This document shows, in pieces, positions 22,946-33,858 of a stretch of 64,000 nt of DNA. A program made the position numbers and the translations under genes. How positions within the stretch are numbered: the stretch's first letter is position 1; each line of letters opens with the position of its first letter. The notes under the pieces are model-generated. The model saw only the letters and a list, made by a program, of their open reading frames with translations, made no database searches and had not been told where the DNA came from. This stretch comes from Symbiodinium sp. CCMP2592 (taxonomy: Eukaryota > Sar > Dinophyceae > Suessiales > Symbiodiniaceae): contig CAJNDT010000990.1 in the NCBI GenBank assembly GCA_905221615.1, positions 1-64,000 of the forward strand, in the 5' to 3' direction.

Positions 22946-23050
22946 TAGGGGTATTACTGATTACCCATACTATATTGAAGGTTCCTTGATATAAGAATAG
23001 TGTAATGGGCCCTCAAAACCCTATTCGAATTATTCAGGCCCCTATATTAG
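22946..23050. mobile_element. Foldback element, family I (diverged copy)
   Basis: Left part GGGTATTACTGATTACCC, centre GGGCCCTCAAAACCC, right arm GAATTATTCAGGCCCCTATA. Reverse orientation relative to I9's neighbours. Confidence 0.6.
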
Positions 23051-23074
23051 GCTTCGGGGCCTAGGCAGGGAGGG

Positions 23075-23323
23075 GTGGAAGCACATGGTCTCCGAAAGGA
23101 TCAAACACAACTCCTATACAACCCAAATGAGATATTGATCTTGGCAGTTCCCTGGAAACCAGAGACTGTAAATGATACGCATGGGCTCAATGCCGGTCAT
23201 TGCGCATGTGGTGGGTTCAGCCGTGGTAGAGTAACAACATGCCCGGTTTTTCGGATTCTTGTAGCTTTGCAAGCTCAGCCAAAGTGCGAAGCCTTGTGCC
23301 TGGTGATAGAATACAGACCTTAA
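23075..23323 (+). CDS. Possible exon, unknown product (82 codons)
   Basis: Begins right after the family I remnant, downstream of AG acceptors (GGCAGGGAG). It reads a mixed segment with PWKPETVNDTHGLNAGHCAC and a hydrophobic C-terminal part (FRILVALQAQPKCEALCLVI), ending at TAA. There is no ATG, so it would be a terminal exon. No domain recognised. Confidence 0.32.
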   Translation: MEAHGLRKDQTQLLYNPNEILILAVPWKPETVNDTHGLNAGHCACGGFSRGRVTTCPVFRILVALQAQPKCEALCLVIEYRP

Positions 23324-24283
23324 TTAATCAGACTAATACTAACAATATAATAACAGACGAACCCAAAAGACAAATCTTGCAAACCACTCAGACCCCTATA
23401 TTATGACCCGAACCCATTCGCTCTCTCATGCTGGACCTGGACCTAGAATCCCCAGAGCCTGAAAACGTGAACGTCCTACTCGCACGCTCCTCCCACTTCA
23501 CCATCTAAAGCCCCTTCAGCCCTAATTAAACCTACCCGTAAAACCCGTAAAGCCCCCCAAGCCCTCAAGCCATTGTAGTGGAATGGTACGATAGTAATAG
23601 TAGTATAGTATTATAGTATTATAGTATTATAGTAATTTAGCATTATAGCATTACGGTGTAATGAACCCTGCTCTGGCCCAAATCCCCAACTTCCCGAACT
23701 CCAGCATCCTCAGCCCGTGGAAGCCCACGCGAAAAAACCCTTTAAACCTTAAACCCAGAAGCCTAAATCCTTAATAGATCCCTCTAAGGAACCCTAAACC
23801 TCTATAGATCCCTTATAGAACCCTTTCAGGCCCCTATATCCCTAAAACCCCCTTAACCCTAAATCCTTCAACCTGAAGCCTAAACCGAGATTTAGTTGGG
23901 CATGGAGGCCTTGAAGCGGGTCCTCTGCGTCAGTCGCCTGGCTCTGCTTCTTGGTGGGCGAGACCTGTGCCTGGCTCGAGGGTTTAGGGTTGAGGGCCTA
24001 AGTTTAGGGTCTAGGCTTCCATCTCTGGACAAACAGAAGACAGTTCTGCAGACTTTTTAAAACATTTCTCCGTGGGGCTAAGGATGCTGGAGAACCTCAG
24101 ACAATCCAGAGCTAGAGGGTTTAGGGTTTAAGGCTCTGGCGGGCGTTGCCACTTGCACCAACGACGTTCACGAGCTGTTCGAGATCCTAGATTAGGGTCC
24201 CTTCCAAGGCATTGTTGCAGTACATCTTGCTTGACTCGCTTCCCTGCCAGGTTACCTTGAACCCTAAACTCTGAACCCAAGAC
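23324..24283. other. Spacer with TATTATAG repeat
   Basis: 23600-23660 repeats TATTATAG/GCATTATA about six times. CCCTAAA words at 23740-23890 and TTTAGGG at 23980-24130. No gene. Confidence 0.45.
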
Positions 24284-24586
24284 ATGATGGGTTACATCTT
24301 CAGTATCGTGCGAATACGAGCCTGGGGAGAGAATCTAAGCATGCGATCTATTGGTTTAAGGTCTCAGCCATTAACGGGGGTTTGGTTTCATCAGGCCGAG
24401 CACCGCGACAGCCCAACTTCAATGCTGCCATCGGCGCAGTTGCTGCACAAGGATGTAAGCTTTTCGGGGTTTCGGAATGAGGGTTTAGGACGCGTCCAGA
24501 GCTCGCCCAAGGAGGGGGAAGGGTTCACGAGAGGCGAGAAGGAGTCTGGCCTGCCCCTGACTCAGCCAGGTTCGTGTAGCGGTTAG
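24284..24586 (+). CDS. Possible ORF, unknown product (100 codons)
   Basis: ATG-initiated plus frame with a mixed N-terminal half (GVWFHQAEHRDSPTSM) and a Gly/Glu/Lys-rich end (SSPKEGEGFTRGEKESG). It crosses one TTTAGG unit. The length is within chance expectation. Confidence 0.22.
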   Translation: MMGYIFSIVRIRAWGENLSMRSIGLRSQPLTGVWFHQAEHRDSPTSMLPSAQLLHKDVSFSGFRNEGLGRVQSSPKEGEGFTRGEKESGLPLTQPGSCSG

Positions 24587-25254
24587 ATTGCTACAGTATA
24601 CTATAATTAAAAGCCTGCTTACGGAGATGTGCTGTTTCCAAGTATTGCGACCCCCAATACCCAGACCCCACGCTTTCCACCCTGAACCTCAGATTGGCTT
24701 CCTCGCCTGCTTCTGCTCGATATCAGTGCTTCGCTTCTTCAGCTTGGCAGCAAGCCTGAGCTTTCGGGATCGCGCCCGGATTGTAGAGGGCTTAGGCTTT
24801 AGGGCTTTGTGGCTTTAGGGTTCACCGGCTTGTAAGAGGGTTGATATCAAGGTACACTAGGGATTATATAGCGCTTCAGGGTCCAACTTGTTTCGGCCCA
24901 TTCGGGCTTGCGGAAGTCTTTCCTGTGCTTCTGGTTCGGAGGCTGGTTGGGGGCCTCTTCAAATTGTAATAATGTACGGCAATATAGTCTCATATAACAT
25001 GTAATGTACCATACGTGTCATACAAAAACATATGGTAGTAACATATCTTATAACATGTCATTACTGTACCATGATGTCATATAAACATCATGTAGGGTAT
25101 TGTAGCCTCATAAAAAATGTCATTAATGTACTATGACGTCATATAAGATAAGACATTTATGCATAGGTACCTCTATCGGAACCATAAGTCCCAAATTGCC
25201 ACCTAGATAATGATCTAAACCCCAAGTCCTAAGTCCGAAATCTCAGACGCTCAC
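24587..25254. other. Spacer with AT-rich repeat-like block
   Basis: 24960-25160 repeats words such as ATAACATGTCATTA and GTACCATGATGTCATATAA several times at loose 35-60 bp spacing, resembling the 5.2-5.6 kb block. Confidence 0.5.
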
Positions 25255-25494
25255 TTGAAAACCCGGAGCTCTCGACCCTGGCTTGAGCTGCTGAAAGCTG
25301 ATTGTTTTAAGGTCCACAATGTAAGCTCTGATGTAGAAACAATGCGGACTCTGCAAAAAGTAGGTCTTTGTGTAGGGCCAACTTCTTGGAGGGCGGCTGC
25401 GGATCGATGTGCGCGCCGAACTCTGCCGCAGGGCGCGTTTCGGCCTTTCACAGCGATTACCCAGAGAGCCCAATACCCCTTAATCACGGAATAG
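25255..25494 (+). CDS. Possible exon running into element D1
   Basis: Plus frame reading LKADCFKVHNVSSDVETMRT and then an Arg/Ala-rich stretch (WRAAADRCARRTLPQGAFRP). The last ten codons and the stop come from foldback element D1 (starts 25460), so the original coding sequence would end near 25459. The minus strand is also open and plausible here. Strand uncertain. Confidence 0.25.
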   Translation: MKTRSSRPWLELLKADCFKVHNVSSDVETMRTLQKVGLCVGPTSWRAAADRCARRTLPQGAFRPFTAITQRAQYPLITE

Positions 25495-25568
25495 ATCTTG
25501 AATCACTAGGGGCTTTATATTATGATTTCAGCTATATTCCTCAATTAAGGGGTATTGGGCTCTCTGGG
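25460..25568. mobile_element. Foldback element, family D (copy D1), TA-flanked
   Basis: Arms CCCAGAGAGCCCAATACCCC and complement, with TTAATCACGGAATAG and CTATATTCCTCAATTAAGG inside. TA precedes and follows the element, as for a TA target duplication. Family D: copies at 28470, 32442, 36478, 36717 and 37458, plus a variant at 46546. Confidence 0.9.
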
Positions 25569-25585
25569 TAGAGGGCAGAAATTAG

Positions 25586-25906
25586 GTGTTTAAGCGGGGT
25601 ATTACGAAGCAAACCTGCTTTGTGCTTGCCGGTGCGTACTCTAAAAGTGTCTTAGCAGAATCATGCAAGGCTTTGGGGTATATTTACTGTGCACTTATGC
25701 AGGGCATTCATAAGTATTTCGGGACCGTGAGGGCATCATGCGCAGCCGCGCCTTGTGCCCCCATCCAGAGGCATTCCGACTCGGTACAATCGGGCCAGAA
25801 CCGTGAGCCAAAACACTCAAACGTGAAACCGCTGAAAAAACACTCCTGCAATAGCTCTGCAAAACTCCTTGGGATCCCTATCAAACTCGAACAGAGAATA
25901 CCGTGA
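25586..25906 (+). CDS. Possible exon, basic C-terminus, unknown product
   Basis: Starts 17 bp after element D1, without ATG. 106 codons: KRGITKQTCFVLAGAYSKSV, a Cys/Ala middle (RASCAAAPCAPIQRHSDSVQ), then a Lys/Ser/Asn-rich tail (KPLKKHSCNSSAKLL). The composition is unlike the surrounding spacer. Together with 25255-25459 it may be one locus split by D1. No domain. Confidence 0.33.
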   Translation: MFKRGITKQTCFVLAGAYSKSVLAESCKALGYIYCALMQGIHKYFGTVRASCAAAPCAPIQRHSDSVQSGQNREPKHSNVKPLKKHSCNSSAKLLGIPIKLEQRIP

Positions 25907-26209
25907 ACCCTATCAAACTCGATCAGAAAATACCGTAAACCCCAAAACACTCTAACAACCCCTAAAACCCCAAAGCCTGCCTTGTTCACCTCACCGTGGC
26001 CTTGCATCTGCTCCAAATCCGTTTGTCGCTTCTTGATCTTCTTGGCCAGCTCCTCTAGGGCTTCAGGCTCTTAGCTATGTTTTTTCCTTTAAGCTCTCTG
26101 GAAGGGGGGATTCGGACTCTCTTTTTGGGCCCGAGCCTCGGATTGCAGCTTCTTTACCAAGCAGCAAGATGCACAGAAGCATAATCGCATTATTTCGAAT
26201 TATAGTATA
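25907..26209. other. Spacer
   Basis: CCCTAAA-like words to 25975, then mixed sequence. A short direct duplication lies at 25880-25940 (CCTATCAAACTCGA twice). Confidence 0.4.
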
Positions 26210-26329
26210 CTTGGAAGGGCAGGGGACTTAGTAGGTAGGTTATAAGTAGAGTTATAAGTGCCCTAAATGGAGTTACCCCAATTAGAACCCTACTTATAAC
26301 CTTCTTACTAAGTTCCCTGCCCCTCCAAG
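26210..26329. mobile_element. Foldback element, family H (copy H1), TA-flanked
   Basis: Arms CTTGGAAGGGCAGGGGACTT and complement, then GTAGGTAGGTTATAAGTAGA. TA lies on both sides. Its terminal CTTGGA and internal TTATAAGTAG-GGTTATAAGT resemble family C, so H and C are probably related. Confidence 0.88.
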
Positions 26330-26860
26330 TAGTCTAGTGTAGTATGGTATAGTACGCCATAATACCAACATGCTACGATATGTAATATATGCTACTGTGC
26401 TAATACAATAGAACATAGAGAAAAGTAATGTACTGCAGTGTCATATCACATCATAACATATCACATCATATCATATCATATCATATCATGTGTGTATATA
26501 TAGATAATCAAAGTTAGTACTGCTTTATTAGTTATGTTCTGTTTGCCGTTGCTGCAACTACTTCCACCACCAGCACCAGTACCAGTACCAGTGCCAGTAC
26601 TAGTACTAGTTCCTCCTCCTCCTCCTCCTCCTCCTCCTCCTTCTTCTACAACAACAATGCCACCGACACCAACACCAACGTTCCTCCTGCTTTACAACAA
26701 CAATGCCACCGACACCAACACCAACGCCAACACCTACTCCTCCTGCGTAATGCCTACAGACTATACTCCTCCTCCTGCCTACTGACTACTGCCCACTGCC
26801 TACAGCATACGAAGCACACTGACCTCATGCCCAACACTGCACGGCTGCCTTGATATATCA
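26330..26860. repeat. Low-complexity block: CATAT words, CCAGTA, CTC triplets and a 54-bp duplication
   Basis: 26440-26490 repeats ATCATATC. 26570-26610 repeats CCAGTA/CTAGTA. 26612-26642 is a CTC run. Then CAACAACAATGCCACCGACA appears twice (26651 and 26695) within a larger duplicated segment. The Pro/Thr frame 26534-26785 follows the repeats and is not credible as a gene. Confidence 0.75.
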
Positions 26861-28245
26861 AGCCGGTGGACCCGACACCCCAAACCTTACGATTGCATCT
26901 CCCGAAACCGAAAACGCCCGCCTCGTCAATTCGAGCCTCGTACTGTGCCTCGAAAACAGCAGCGACTTTCAAGCAGGGACTTTACGTGTTAAGGTTTGCG
27001 CGGCTCTTGGTGCCTTCTTCGGTGGTAGGGTTTAGTGGATTGAGCAAATCCAAAAACCGAATCCCTATTGCCCCATGGTACATGTACAATCAGCTCGCAT
27101 CAAGTCTGAAAACTCATGGCGTCATGGCAAACCTTGCAAGTGAAATGCGGAACGTGAGTCCTTCGGCACGAGCCCCGCTCGCAGTTAAAGCGTTCAGTGG
27201 AACACCGAAAGCTGACTTTGTTTCAAAATGTGTAAGATTTAGGCATGATCATGGTTCGTGAAAGGAATCTTAACAGGCTTAACAAGCTCCAGACCCTGAT
27301 CCCAAACCTGAAACTCAATCCCTAAAGCCGTAGTCCTAGCTCTCACACCCTGAATAAAGAAACCCTGAGTCCTAAACCCCTCAAACCCCAACGCTCTCAG
27401 TCACAAACGCTCTTAAGAACCCCCGGACCCTGAACCCTTCTAAAACCTAAGTCCCTGAATCCACCTTTTGAGGCCTCTGAACCCTAAACCCTAAATCCCT
27501 GATCCCTAAACCCTCCCAAACCCTAAGTCCCTGATTCCTAAAACACTGAACCCATTACGCGAGATCCGCGCCTCGGGGGCTTTTGCTGGCCCTGGCGAAA
27601 CTTTGGGGCCTGGCTTTCGACAGGAGCGACGTATGTTCGAATCAGGGTTCACCTTAACCCCAAATAACCTTCCTTTGAAGGACCCAAATTATAAATACAA
27701 AAATATATATATATATATATAAGGAAATCATAATAAGGAACCCTAACAATGTAGGTTCCTTAGGGTCCAGGCAGGGGCTAAGTTTTGTCTGAAGGGGCCC
27801 GTAGGGTTTGTTGGGATCTTTTGGCCTAGGTTTTGGAAACTGATGGGTCTGTAGTGCGGTGTTTTTTGGTTTCGGTCTTTCGGTTTAAGGCTGTAGGGGT
27901 TCGGGGTTGAGGGTTTCCAGGGTGGGGGAAGGGTTATGGGATCCCAGATTTTTGAACTCTAACGTAGTACAATACAGAATACCTATCTGGTTTATTATGA
28001 TCTGTCTGTAGTATGAGATAATCTGTAGCACAGCATAATCTAAGCCCGACACCCTGGGCCCTGCAATTTATGGTTTAGGGTGGTTTAGGGTTTCGGGGTC
28101 TAAGGTTTGGGTTTAATAGACACAAATTTTCTGTTCAAGTATGAAAGCCGAATTTCACGCCGAGCCCAGAGCCCCAACCAGAAAAGCCCGAGCTAAACCG
28201 CGAAGGCACCACTCCACAGGCCGAAAAGCACAAGGCCCTACGAAA
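26861..28245. other. Spacer with weak coding hints at 26860-27260
   Basis: Two plus frames are open over 26850-27260, one reading ETENARLVNSSLVLCLENSS; neither has clear splice sites. 27455-27545 is a CCCTAAA array, 27703-27722 a TA run, and 28070-28110 a TTTAGGG patch. Confidence 0.35.
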
Positions 28246-28379
28246 CTCAAAGGGAAAAGGAGCCACCCTAAATGGGGACCCCTAGGTATATACCCTTAAT
28301 ATAGCTATTATATACCCATTATATAGCCCATTATAGGGTAGGGGGTCCCCATTAAGGGTCCCTCCTTTTCCCCTTTGAG
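28246..28379. mobile_element. Foldback element, family F (copy F2), GAAAC-flanked
   Basis: Same core as F1 in reverse orientation. Begins TCAAAGGGAAAAGGAG and ends TTTTCCCCTTTGA. GAAAC immediately precedes and follows, a second case of a 5-bp flanking repeat in this family. Confidence 0.87.
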
Positions 28380-28469
28380 AAACGAAACGCCAGAAGGACC
28401 AAAAGCCTCAAAAGCCCAAAAGCCCGGCCAGGCCCTTCTGAACACTTCTAAAACCCCGTAGAAAAACAT

Positions 28470-28582
28470 CCCAGAGAGCCCAATATCCCTTAATTTACGA
28501 TTATAGCTTAAATCATGATATGACGTCCCTAATGATTAAAGGTATATTCTTTTCAATTAATAAGGAAATTGGGCTCCTTGGG
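28470..28582. mobile_element. Foldback element, family D (copy D2)
   Basis: Left arm CCCAGAGAGCCCAATATCCC; right arm diverged (AAATTGGGCTCCTTGGG). Core ATAGCTTAAATCATGATATG as in D6. Confidence 0.8.
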
Positions 28583-29405
28583 TTCTGAACCCCTCTAAAA
28601 CGAATACAGAACCCTTGTAGAAACCCGAAAATATCCCTTCTAGGACCCTGTGAAAGCCAACAGAACACCCCAATGGGTCCTAAACCCGAAGCCCCTAGAC
28701 CCCTAAACCCAAAACCTGCAACACCCCCAAACCCTAAGAACCTAAGCTCCTCACGTGAGAGGTTTGCAGACTGCTGCAAAAGCTTCGACCTCGCAGCTTC
28801 TCAGGCTTGGCATAAGAAAGGGGTACCCTTGAAGGGAACCCTTGAAAAGGAACCCTCAGGGGCTACGAGAATAGGATCGCCTCAGACGAGTCCCCTTTAA
28901 GGGTTCCTTGAAGGTTTTTTTTTTGAGTATAGGGTTGAAGAGTTTGGGGTTTTGGGGTTCCTTTCGCAGTTTGGTGGACCGGCTTAGGAGCTACGGAGAT
29001 AGAGTTTAGGAAGGGTTGAAAGTTCTCGGATTGTGCAAAGGATTCCTCGGGTTTCTAGACTGGAATTTTCTGATGGTTTTCAAAGGCTTAGGGCAGTTTT
29101 GGATGTAAGATGCAGGGTGTGGGCTTCAAGCTTAGAGCTTTTGGCTTCGAGTTTATCGTAGTTTGCAAAGTTTTCAACGGTACACTTTGTGTTAGTTTCA
29201 ATTAACAAGTTCCACCTGGCGTAGATACGAAAAAATCGGATCCACAGACACACACACACACACAGACACACATCTTAAGACCCTGTAGAGTTGCTGCTCC
29301 TGATCTCAGAACGAGAGTTCTGATGAAAGGATTCCGTTTAAGCTAACTTGATGAGGCTACCAAGGATATCCTTCTGCTTCTTATGGCTACCATGAAAACT
29401 TACAC
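28583..29405. other. Spacer with CCTTTAAAGG-type palindromes
   Basis: 28800-28920 holds two arms of AAGGGGTACCCTTGAAGGGA-like palindromic words and TTTAAGGGTTCC. CA run at 29253-29270. The frame at 28673-28900 is mostly translated CCCTAAA repeats. Confidence 0.4.
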
Positions 29406-29550
29406 TAGACCTAAGAGTAACCCAGGACTAAAACGGGTGACGTTTTGGGTTTAAAGGGGCTTATAAGGGACCTGAACCCTAAAAGAAGAGAGTAGGGGCC
29501 TTTTTCTGGGTCCTTTTTCGGTGGCCAAAACAGGAACCCTAATTTTGACA
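29406..29550. mobile_element. Foldback element, family K (copy K1) with a half family B element
   Basis: CTAGACCTAAGAGTAACCC, then TTTTGGGTTTAAAGGGGCTT and ATAAGGGACCTGAACCC, ending near TTTTTCTGGGTCC (about 29514). It is followed by a half family B right arm (GAACCCTAATTTTGACA, to 29550). The intact relative is K2 at 56153. Confidence 0.65.
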
Positions 29551-30997
29551 TTAAGCTCCTTTGCGCCTCCCCGTAACACCGAAGTCCCGTCTGTGAAGTG
29601 CCTGAGTTCCTGATCGATGGGCGCTTCGAAAGAGCGCTCCGCCTCCACCTCGCTGGCTAAGAGTGTTACGGTTTGGGGTTCAGGGTTTAGGGTTTAGGGT
29701 CATTTAGGGGTTCAGGGATTAGGGGTTTAAGATTTAGGGTTCAGGGTTTAGGGGTGTAGGGTTTAGGATTTAGGGTTTTGTAGAACAGTCTATGGTGAGT
29801 TGTCAGAGTTTTACGGTTTGGGGTGGGTTTCGACTGCAAGGGCATCAGAGCAAGGCCCCTATCCTAAACCCTAAACGCTATAAATCCCTTGTAGATCCCC
29901 TTAAAGGAGCCCTTAAGGATCCCATCGGCTTTCGGGTATCTTTCGGGCGCTTGCTTACGTCGGGTTTAGCGGTTTAGCCTGCCGACAAAGAGTTTCCTCC
30001 TGAGTCTTCTCAGGGTTCTGCTTTTTGTCTCCTACCGTCTCCTACTGTCTCATACTGTCCCCTTCTGTCTCCCACTGTCTTCTACGGAATCCGGGGCTAC
30101 TATTCACTACCTACTTGGTTAATTGAAGATTCAACAGCCCCAAAAGCTCTGTGAGGATGTGTAGGGAAGCAATCCGCTTTAAGGCATGGCAAGGGATATC
30201 AGCCTAAGCACCGAACCGTTGGTTTCGTCTCGTGTTAAGGTCGGCTTCAGTCGGCTTCAGCCAAGAGCTTAGGATTTAGGGTTCCCCCTGCGGGGAATCT
30301 ATGAAGGCTTAGCATATCGTCGCAGTCTTCTATCAATGAACTCTGACCCAGTTGCACCTCCTCCGAACTGAAACCCGAAAGTTGACTTAAACGTGTCAAA
30401 GTCTCGCGTCGTCCTAGGCTCTCAACTTGGCTGGGTTTAGGGATTGGGGTTAGGGGCTTGGGCTTTAGGGTGTAATTAAGTAGCTGTAGAACCCAGTCAA
30501 ACATCATCAAAAGCCCCATCGCTCTCTGGACCTTTAACCTTCCCTTCCCTGAGGTTCAGAAAGTCGAACAGAGCAATAAAAGCCGGACTAGTCCCGGTTT
30601 GACAGATTTCGTTTCAGGCTTTGGGCTTAGGGGGTCTGAAGGATTTCAGATATGGGGCTTCGGGTTAAAAGCTTTGGGGTTCTGGGTGTGGGTGTGGGCG
30701 CTTGTGTTTTCTGTTTGAACTCCCTTTTTTTGTGTTTTTGGAGTTCGGTGGTTTTGTGTTTGGGATTTAGGGTTGGAAGCTGTGAAGGTTGACGACTTTC
30801 GGCTGAGTGTTTGGAGCTTCGGGCTTTAGGGCTTGGGGCCTAGTTTGCAGATTTGTGAGTAGCCTTGTCAATGCCTGTAACCTCGTTATAGACCCTCCTA
30901 AAAGCCCTGCAAAAAACCCTGAAACCTTAAAACCCCTAAGAACCTACCTCAACCCTAAACCAAAAAACACCCAGAGCCCTAAAGCCCTAAACCCCAG
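29551..30997. other. Spacer with TTTAGGG array
   Basis: 29672-29775 TTTAGGG array; 29885-29920 CCTTAAAGG palindromes; 30030-30090 imperfect TGTCTCCTACTGTC repeat. Telomere-like words resume at 30600-30990. No supported gene. Confidence 0.45.
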
Positions 30998-31138
30998 ACC
31001 CTTTCAACGCCGAAGCTCTGGGACCCGCACTTTCACCTCCGCTACGTCGGTCGCGTCATCCGCGCGGACACGCCGCCTCACGAAGCAGCATTGCTCGACT
31101 TTAGCGACAATGAACCGTCAAAACAGTCTGCAGATTAG
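30998..31138 (+). CDS. C-terminal exon, unknown product (46 residues)
   Basis: Directly after an ACCCCAG acceptor that closes a CCCTAAA-rich (intron-like) stretch, the plus strand reads TLSTPKLWDPHFHLRYVGRV and then an acidic tail (HEAALLDFSDNEPSKQSAD) to TAG. The switch from repeat to a dense, balanced amino-acid composition at a consensus AG is the support. It is shorter than any ORF cut-off. The upstream exons were not found. No family recognised. Confidence 0.42.
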   Translation, partial: TLSTPKLWDPHFHLRYVGRVIRADTPPHEAALLDFSDNEPSKQSAD

Positions 31139-32441
31139 AGTGGGTCCCCTATACGTACCTTGAAGCGGCACGCCTCACATAATGTCATTAGAAGACCACG
31201 GCTTGAAAAGAATGAAGCATAGATCGTATTCTTCTTGCTAGATGAGAACGGCAATCGGGTCTAGCCTTTGCAGTTGAAGTCTGGATCTTAAGTAGCTCCA
31301 CTGTTGCGTCCTTCGTGCAGATCCCCAAGCCCTCAGTCTACCTTCCGCCATATAGGGGCCAAAATAGCTGCCAATACTATTTTGGTGTTCCTTATTGCAA
31401 TTATGACTACAGTAGAACGTACCTTCATAACAAAGTATTAAGCGCCCTCTATATTGGGGCCGCAGCCCGAGACTGGAAGCTTTGGATCAGATACCCCCTT
31501 CCTGGGTACCTGTTACGGAGTTCGGGGTTTAGGTTTAGGGTTGCTACGGAGCGTAATGTAGGTTGCGTAACGGGGACATATGGTAGGGAATGCGTTAAGT
31601 TCCTGAGCAAGAGCCGAGCATATCCCAGATCCTAGACCCTCTGGACAGCAGCCTTTCAAGTCGCTGGGAGAGCTCCGAATCCAACGGCATGGCTCGGGAT
31701 GGAGGGCGTGTGCGCCTGCCCCCACCGATACGCTTGGAGGCCCAGGGCGGTTAGTAAGTAGGTTAAATCTGGGTTCCGTTTGCCATACTCGGAGCCTTAG
31801 AGCTATCATTTTTCGATTCTGCTGATGACTTGCCTGCCAACACGTCCCCTGATGTACACAGCAGACTTACGTTTCTTCTGCTTGATACCATTGCTGTTGT
31901 TTAGATGCTGCTGCCGCTCAAGGATGCTGCTGCAGCTAGGTCTATGATGGTTCAGATTTGGTACTCTCATCTATTCCTCAGGTCCTGCCAATGCTCCGAA
32001 GCCGACGCCCTCTGCCACTCAGCGCTTCAGCAGATTGACATCGAAGCGTTGGGTTTTTTGGGGGTTTAGGGGCTTGGGTTTCGGGGCTAGGGTTTAGGGT
32101 TTAGGAGGGTATACGGTCTGAATAATCAGTCCTATTCCGGCATAGTTCGTTAATAACTATAACATAAAATACCCCACACCCAATTCTAGTTATCAATGTT
32201 ACACATGTAGAGAAATTTTTGTCAAATACCGGAAACCATGAACACTAATACCGAAACCCCAGCACCGGAAACCTTGAACCCTAAGCTATACTTTCTGAAA
32301 CCCTTTGCTTCGAGGGCGTTTCGGCTTTGTCTTTAGGGTTCAAGCTGTGATTTTCCGATCTGGACATTATGCGTGGTCTTGTACTGTGGGGTTTCCGAGC
32401 TTTGTGTCAGAGCTTCGTGATTAATCTGTGGTTGTAAGGCT
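31139..32441. other. Spacer
   Basis: A pair of inverted words around 31350-31400 (GGGGCCAAAATAGCTGCC and CTATTTTGGTGTTCC). TTTAGGG words at 31525-31545 and 32055-32105. Frames at 31315-31809 overlap on both strands without support. Confidence 0.4.
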
Positions 32442-32536
32442 CCCAGAGAGCCTTTAATTGAGGAATATACCTTAAATTATTAGGGCATTATGATTTAAGC
32501 TGTATTCCTTAATTAAGGGATACTGGGCTCTCTGGG
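32442..32536. mobile_element. Foldback element, family D (copy D3)
   Basis: Arms CCCAGAGAGCC and GGGCTCTCTGGG. The left arm lacks the CAATACCCC block, so this is a shortened copy. Core ATATACCTTAAATTATTAGG. Confidence 0.85.
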
Positions 32537-32659
32537 TTCGTTGGAGCTTCGGAGGATAGTGTCGCTTTTGGAGGGCTTCGAGGGTATATTATACTCTAAT
32601 AAGAAATCACCAAAAAGTAAAACTTGGTATTGCTGAGCCCCCTATAATATTAGTCTTGT

Positions 32660-33072
32660 CTGGCGGCTTTTCACGGCCAGTGACTGCAAATTTTTGTGAA
32701 GGGGGATAAGGGTTTGTTCTTATGTCTGTCCTTTGGGTTCTTAGGGCGTGCAGTTTCTGGATATGTTCTAAGCTGAAGTTGTATTACAAAGATTGTATTG
32801 CTAAGATTTAATAACCATGCAGGCTTTTTGAATTTTGTTACCAACCATTCGGCCAATGAACGATGCTTCGGGATCGTAACCAATGTACATATGCACCTTA
32901 ACAGGGAAGAGGCTAGGATGCAGGCCGCGCAATGCGTGTACACAGCTGACAAGCTTTGTGCCGGATGGCAACTCGCGCAGCCGTTTTGTCAAGAAAAAGC
33001 CGCGACATGCGACCAAGCAAGTGGTTTGCTTGTAGAAGCGCCGTGGAAAATCAGGATCTCGTCAACCTGAGG
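32660..33072. other. Probable coding remnant, strand undecided
   Basis: Four frames are open for 70-93 codons. The most protein-like are minus 32801-33016 (RLRELPSGTKLVSCVHALRG, then KVHMYIGYDPEASFIGRMVG) and plus 32798-33070. A minus piece near 33000-33070 reads VDEILIFHGAS in another frame. The picture fits a degraded or multi-exon gene that I cannot resolve by eye. Confidence 0.3.
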
Positions 33073-33123
33073 TCACTGCGCGGAGGAGGAGGAGGAGTAG
33101 TAGTGGTAGTAACTTAGTACTCT

Positions 33124-33134
33124 TAGTAGTAACT

Positions 33135-33194
<60 letters not shown>

Positions 33195-33216
33195 CAGTAG
33201 TAGTAGCAGTAGCAGC

Positions 33217-33298
<82 letters not shown>

Positions 33299-33300
33299 CG
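33124..33300. repeat. TAG triplet microsatellite with CAG interruptions
   Basis: About 55 triplets of TAG with scattered CAG and TGG, followed by a GTAGTATGTAG patch and a separate CAG-rich run at 33341-33393. The read strand matters: on plus it is stop codons, on minus it is CTA/ACT/TAC, giving long artefactual Leu, Thr or Tyr frames. Confidence 0.97.
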
Positions 33301-33502
33301 TAGTATGTAGTATGTAGTACGTAGTAGCAGGTAGAAGCTGATAGAAGCAGCAGCAGCAGCAGCAGCCGCGGCGGCAGCAGCAGCAGCAGCAGCAATAGCA
33401 ATGGTAACAACAACACTGCAGCCAAATTGACTCAGGCCCATAATGAGGGGTTTTCATTCAGAGCTGTATGGAATGGTAGAACTGACCTTTGAAGGTTCTA
33501 TA

Positions 33503-33607
33503 TAGGAGTTTCCGACAACAGTGGACTCCAATATAGTACCCTAAATAGTAGGATCCTTCTTCTACGGACCCCCAAATTAGGGTACCCCTAATTTTCGAAA
33601 ACTCCTA
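33503..33607. mobile_element. Foldback element, family A (copy A2)
   Basis: Arms TAGGAGTTTCCGACAA and ATTTTCGAAAACTCCTA. Core AATATAGTACCCTAAATAGT, then AGGATCC and GGACCCCC. Confidence 0.8.
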
Positions 33608-33817
33608 CATCAAAATCCCAAACCCAAAACCTTAGGCCCTTTTAAACTTTATCACATAGTATCAAATCAACTCCGGCACAGTGCTCTGGGCTCCTGGCTG
33701 CCAGCTCTGGGGAGCTGGTTCGAGTCACCTTGGGTCGCCCGTAACGTTCGGTTTAGGGTTTAGGGTTTAGGGTTTCATATTGCTTTGTCCTTTGACAAGC
33801 TTTTTCCGTCCGAATGG

Positions 33818-33858
33818 TTCAGGAGCCTCTCCCTTTTTAAAAGGGAGAGGCTCCTGAA
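33818..33858. repeat. Perfect 20-bp palindrome with 1-nt centre
   Basis: TTCAGGAGCCTCTCCCTTTT, a single T, then the exact complement. There is no mismatch, unlike the MITEs nearby. It could be a very short foldback element, a replication or repair product, or a hairpin transcript. Confidence 0.95.

Noticed and set aside
26534-26785. Pro/Thr-rich ORF
   Set aside because: Consists of CCAGTA, CTC and duplicated CAACAACAATGCC repeats; no composition independent of repeats.
33073-33457. Poly-Thr, poly-Leu or poly-Tyr open frames on the minus strand
   Set aside because: They are the three readings of the TAG/CTA triplet microsatellite; no independent coding evidence.
33700-33760. Possible tRNA (GGTTCGAGTC resembles a T-loop/B box)
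   Set aside because: No matching acceptor stem, D-loop or anticodon arm could be drawn around it.
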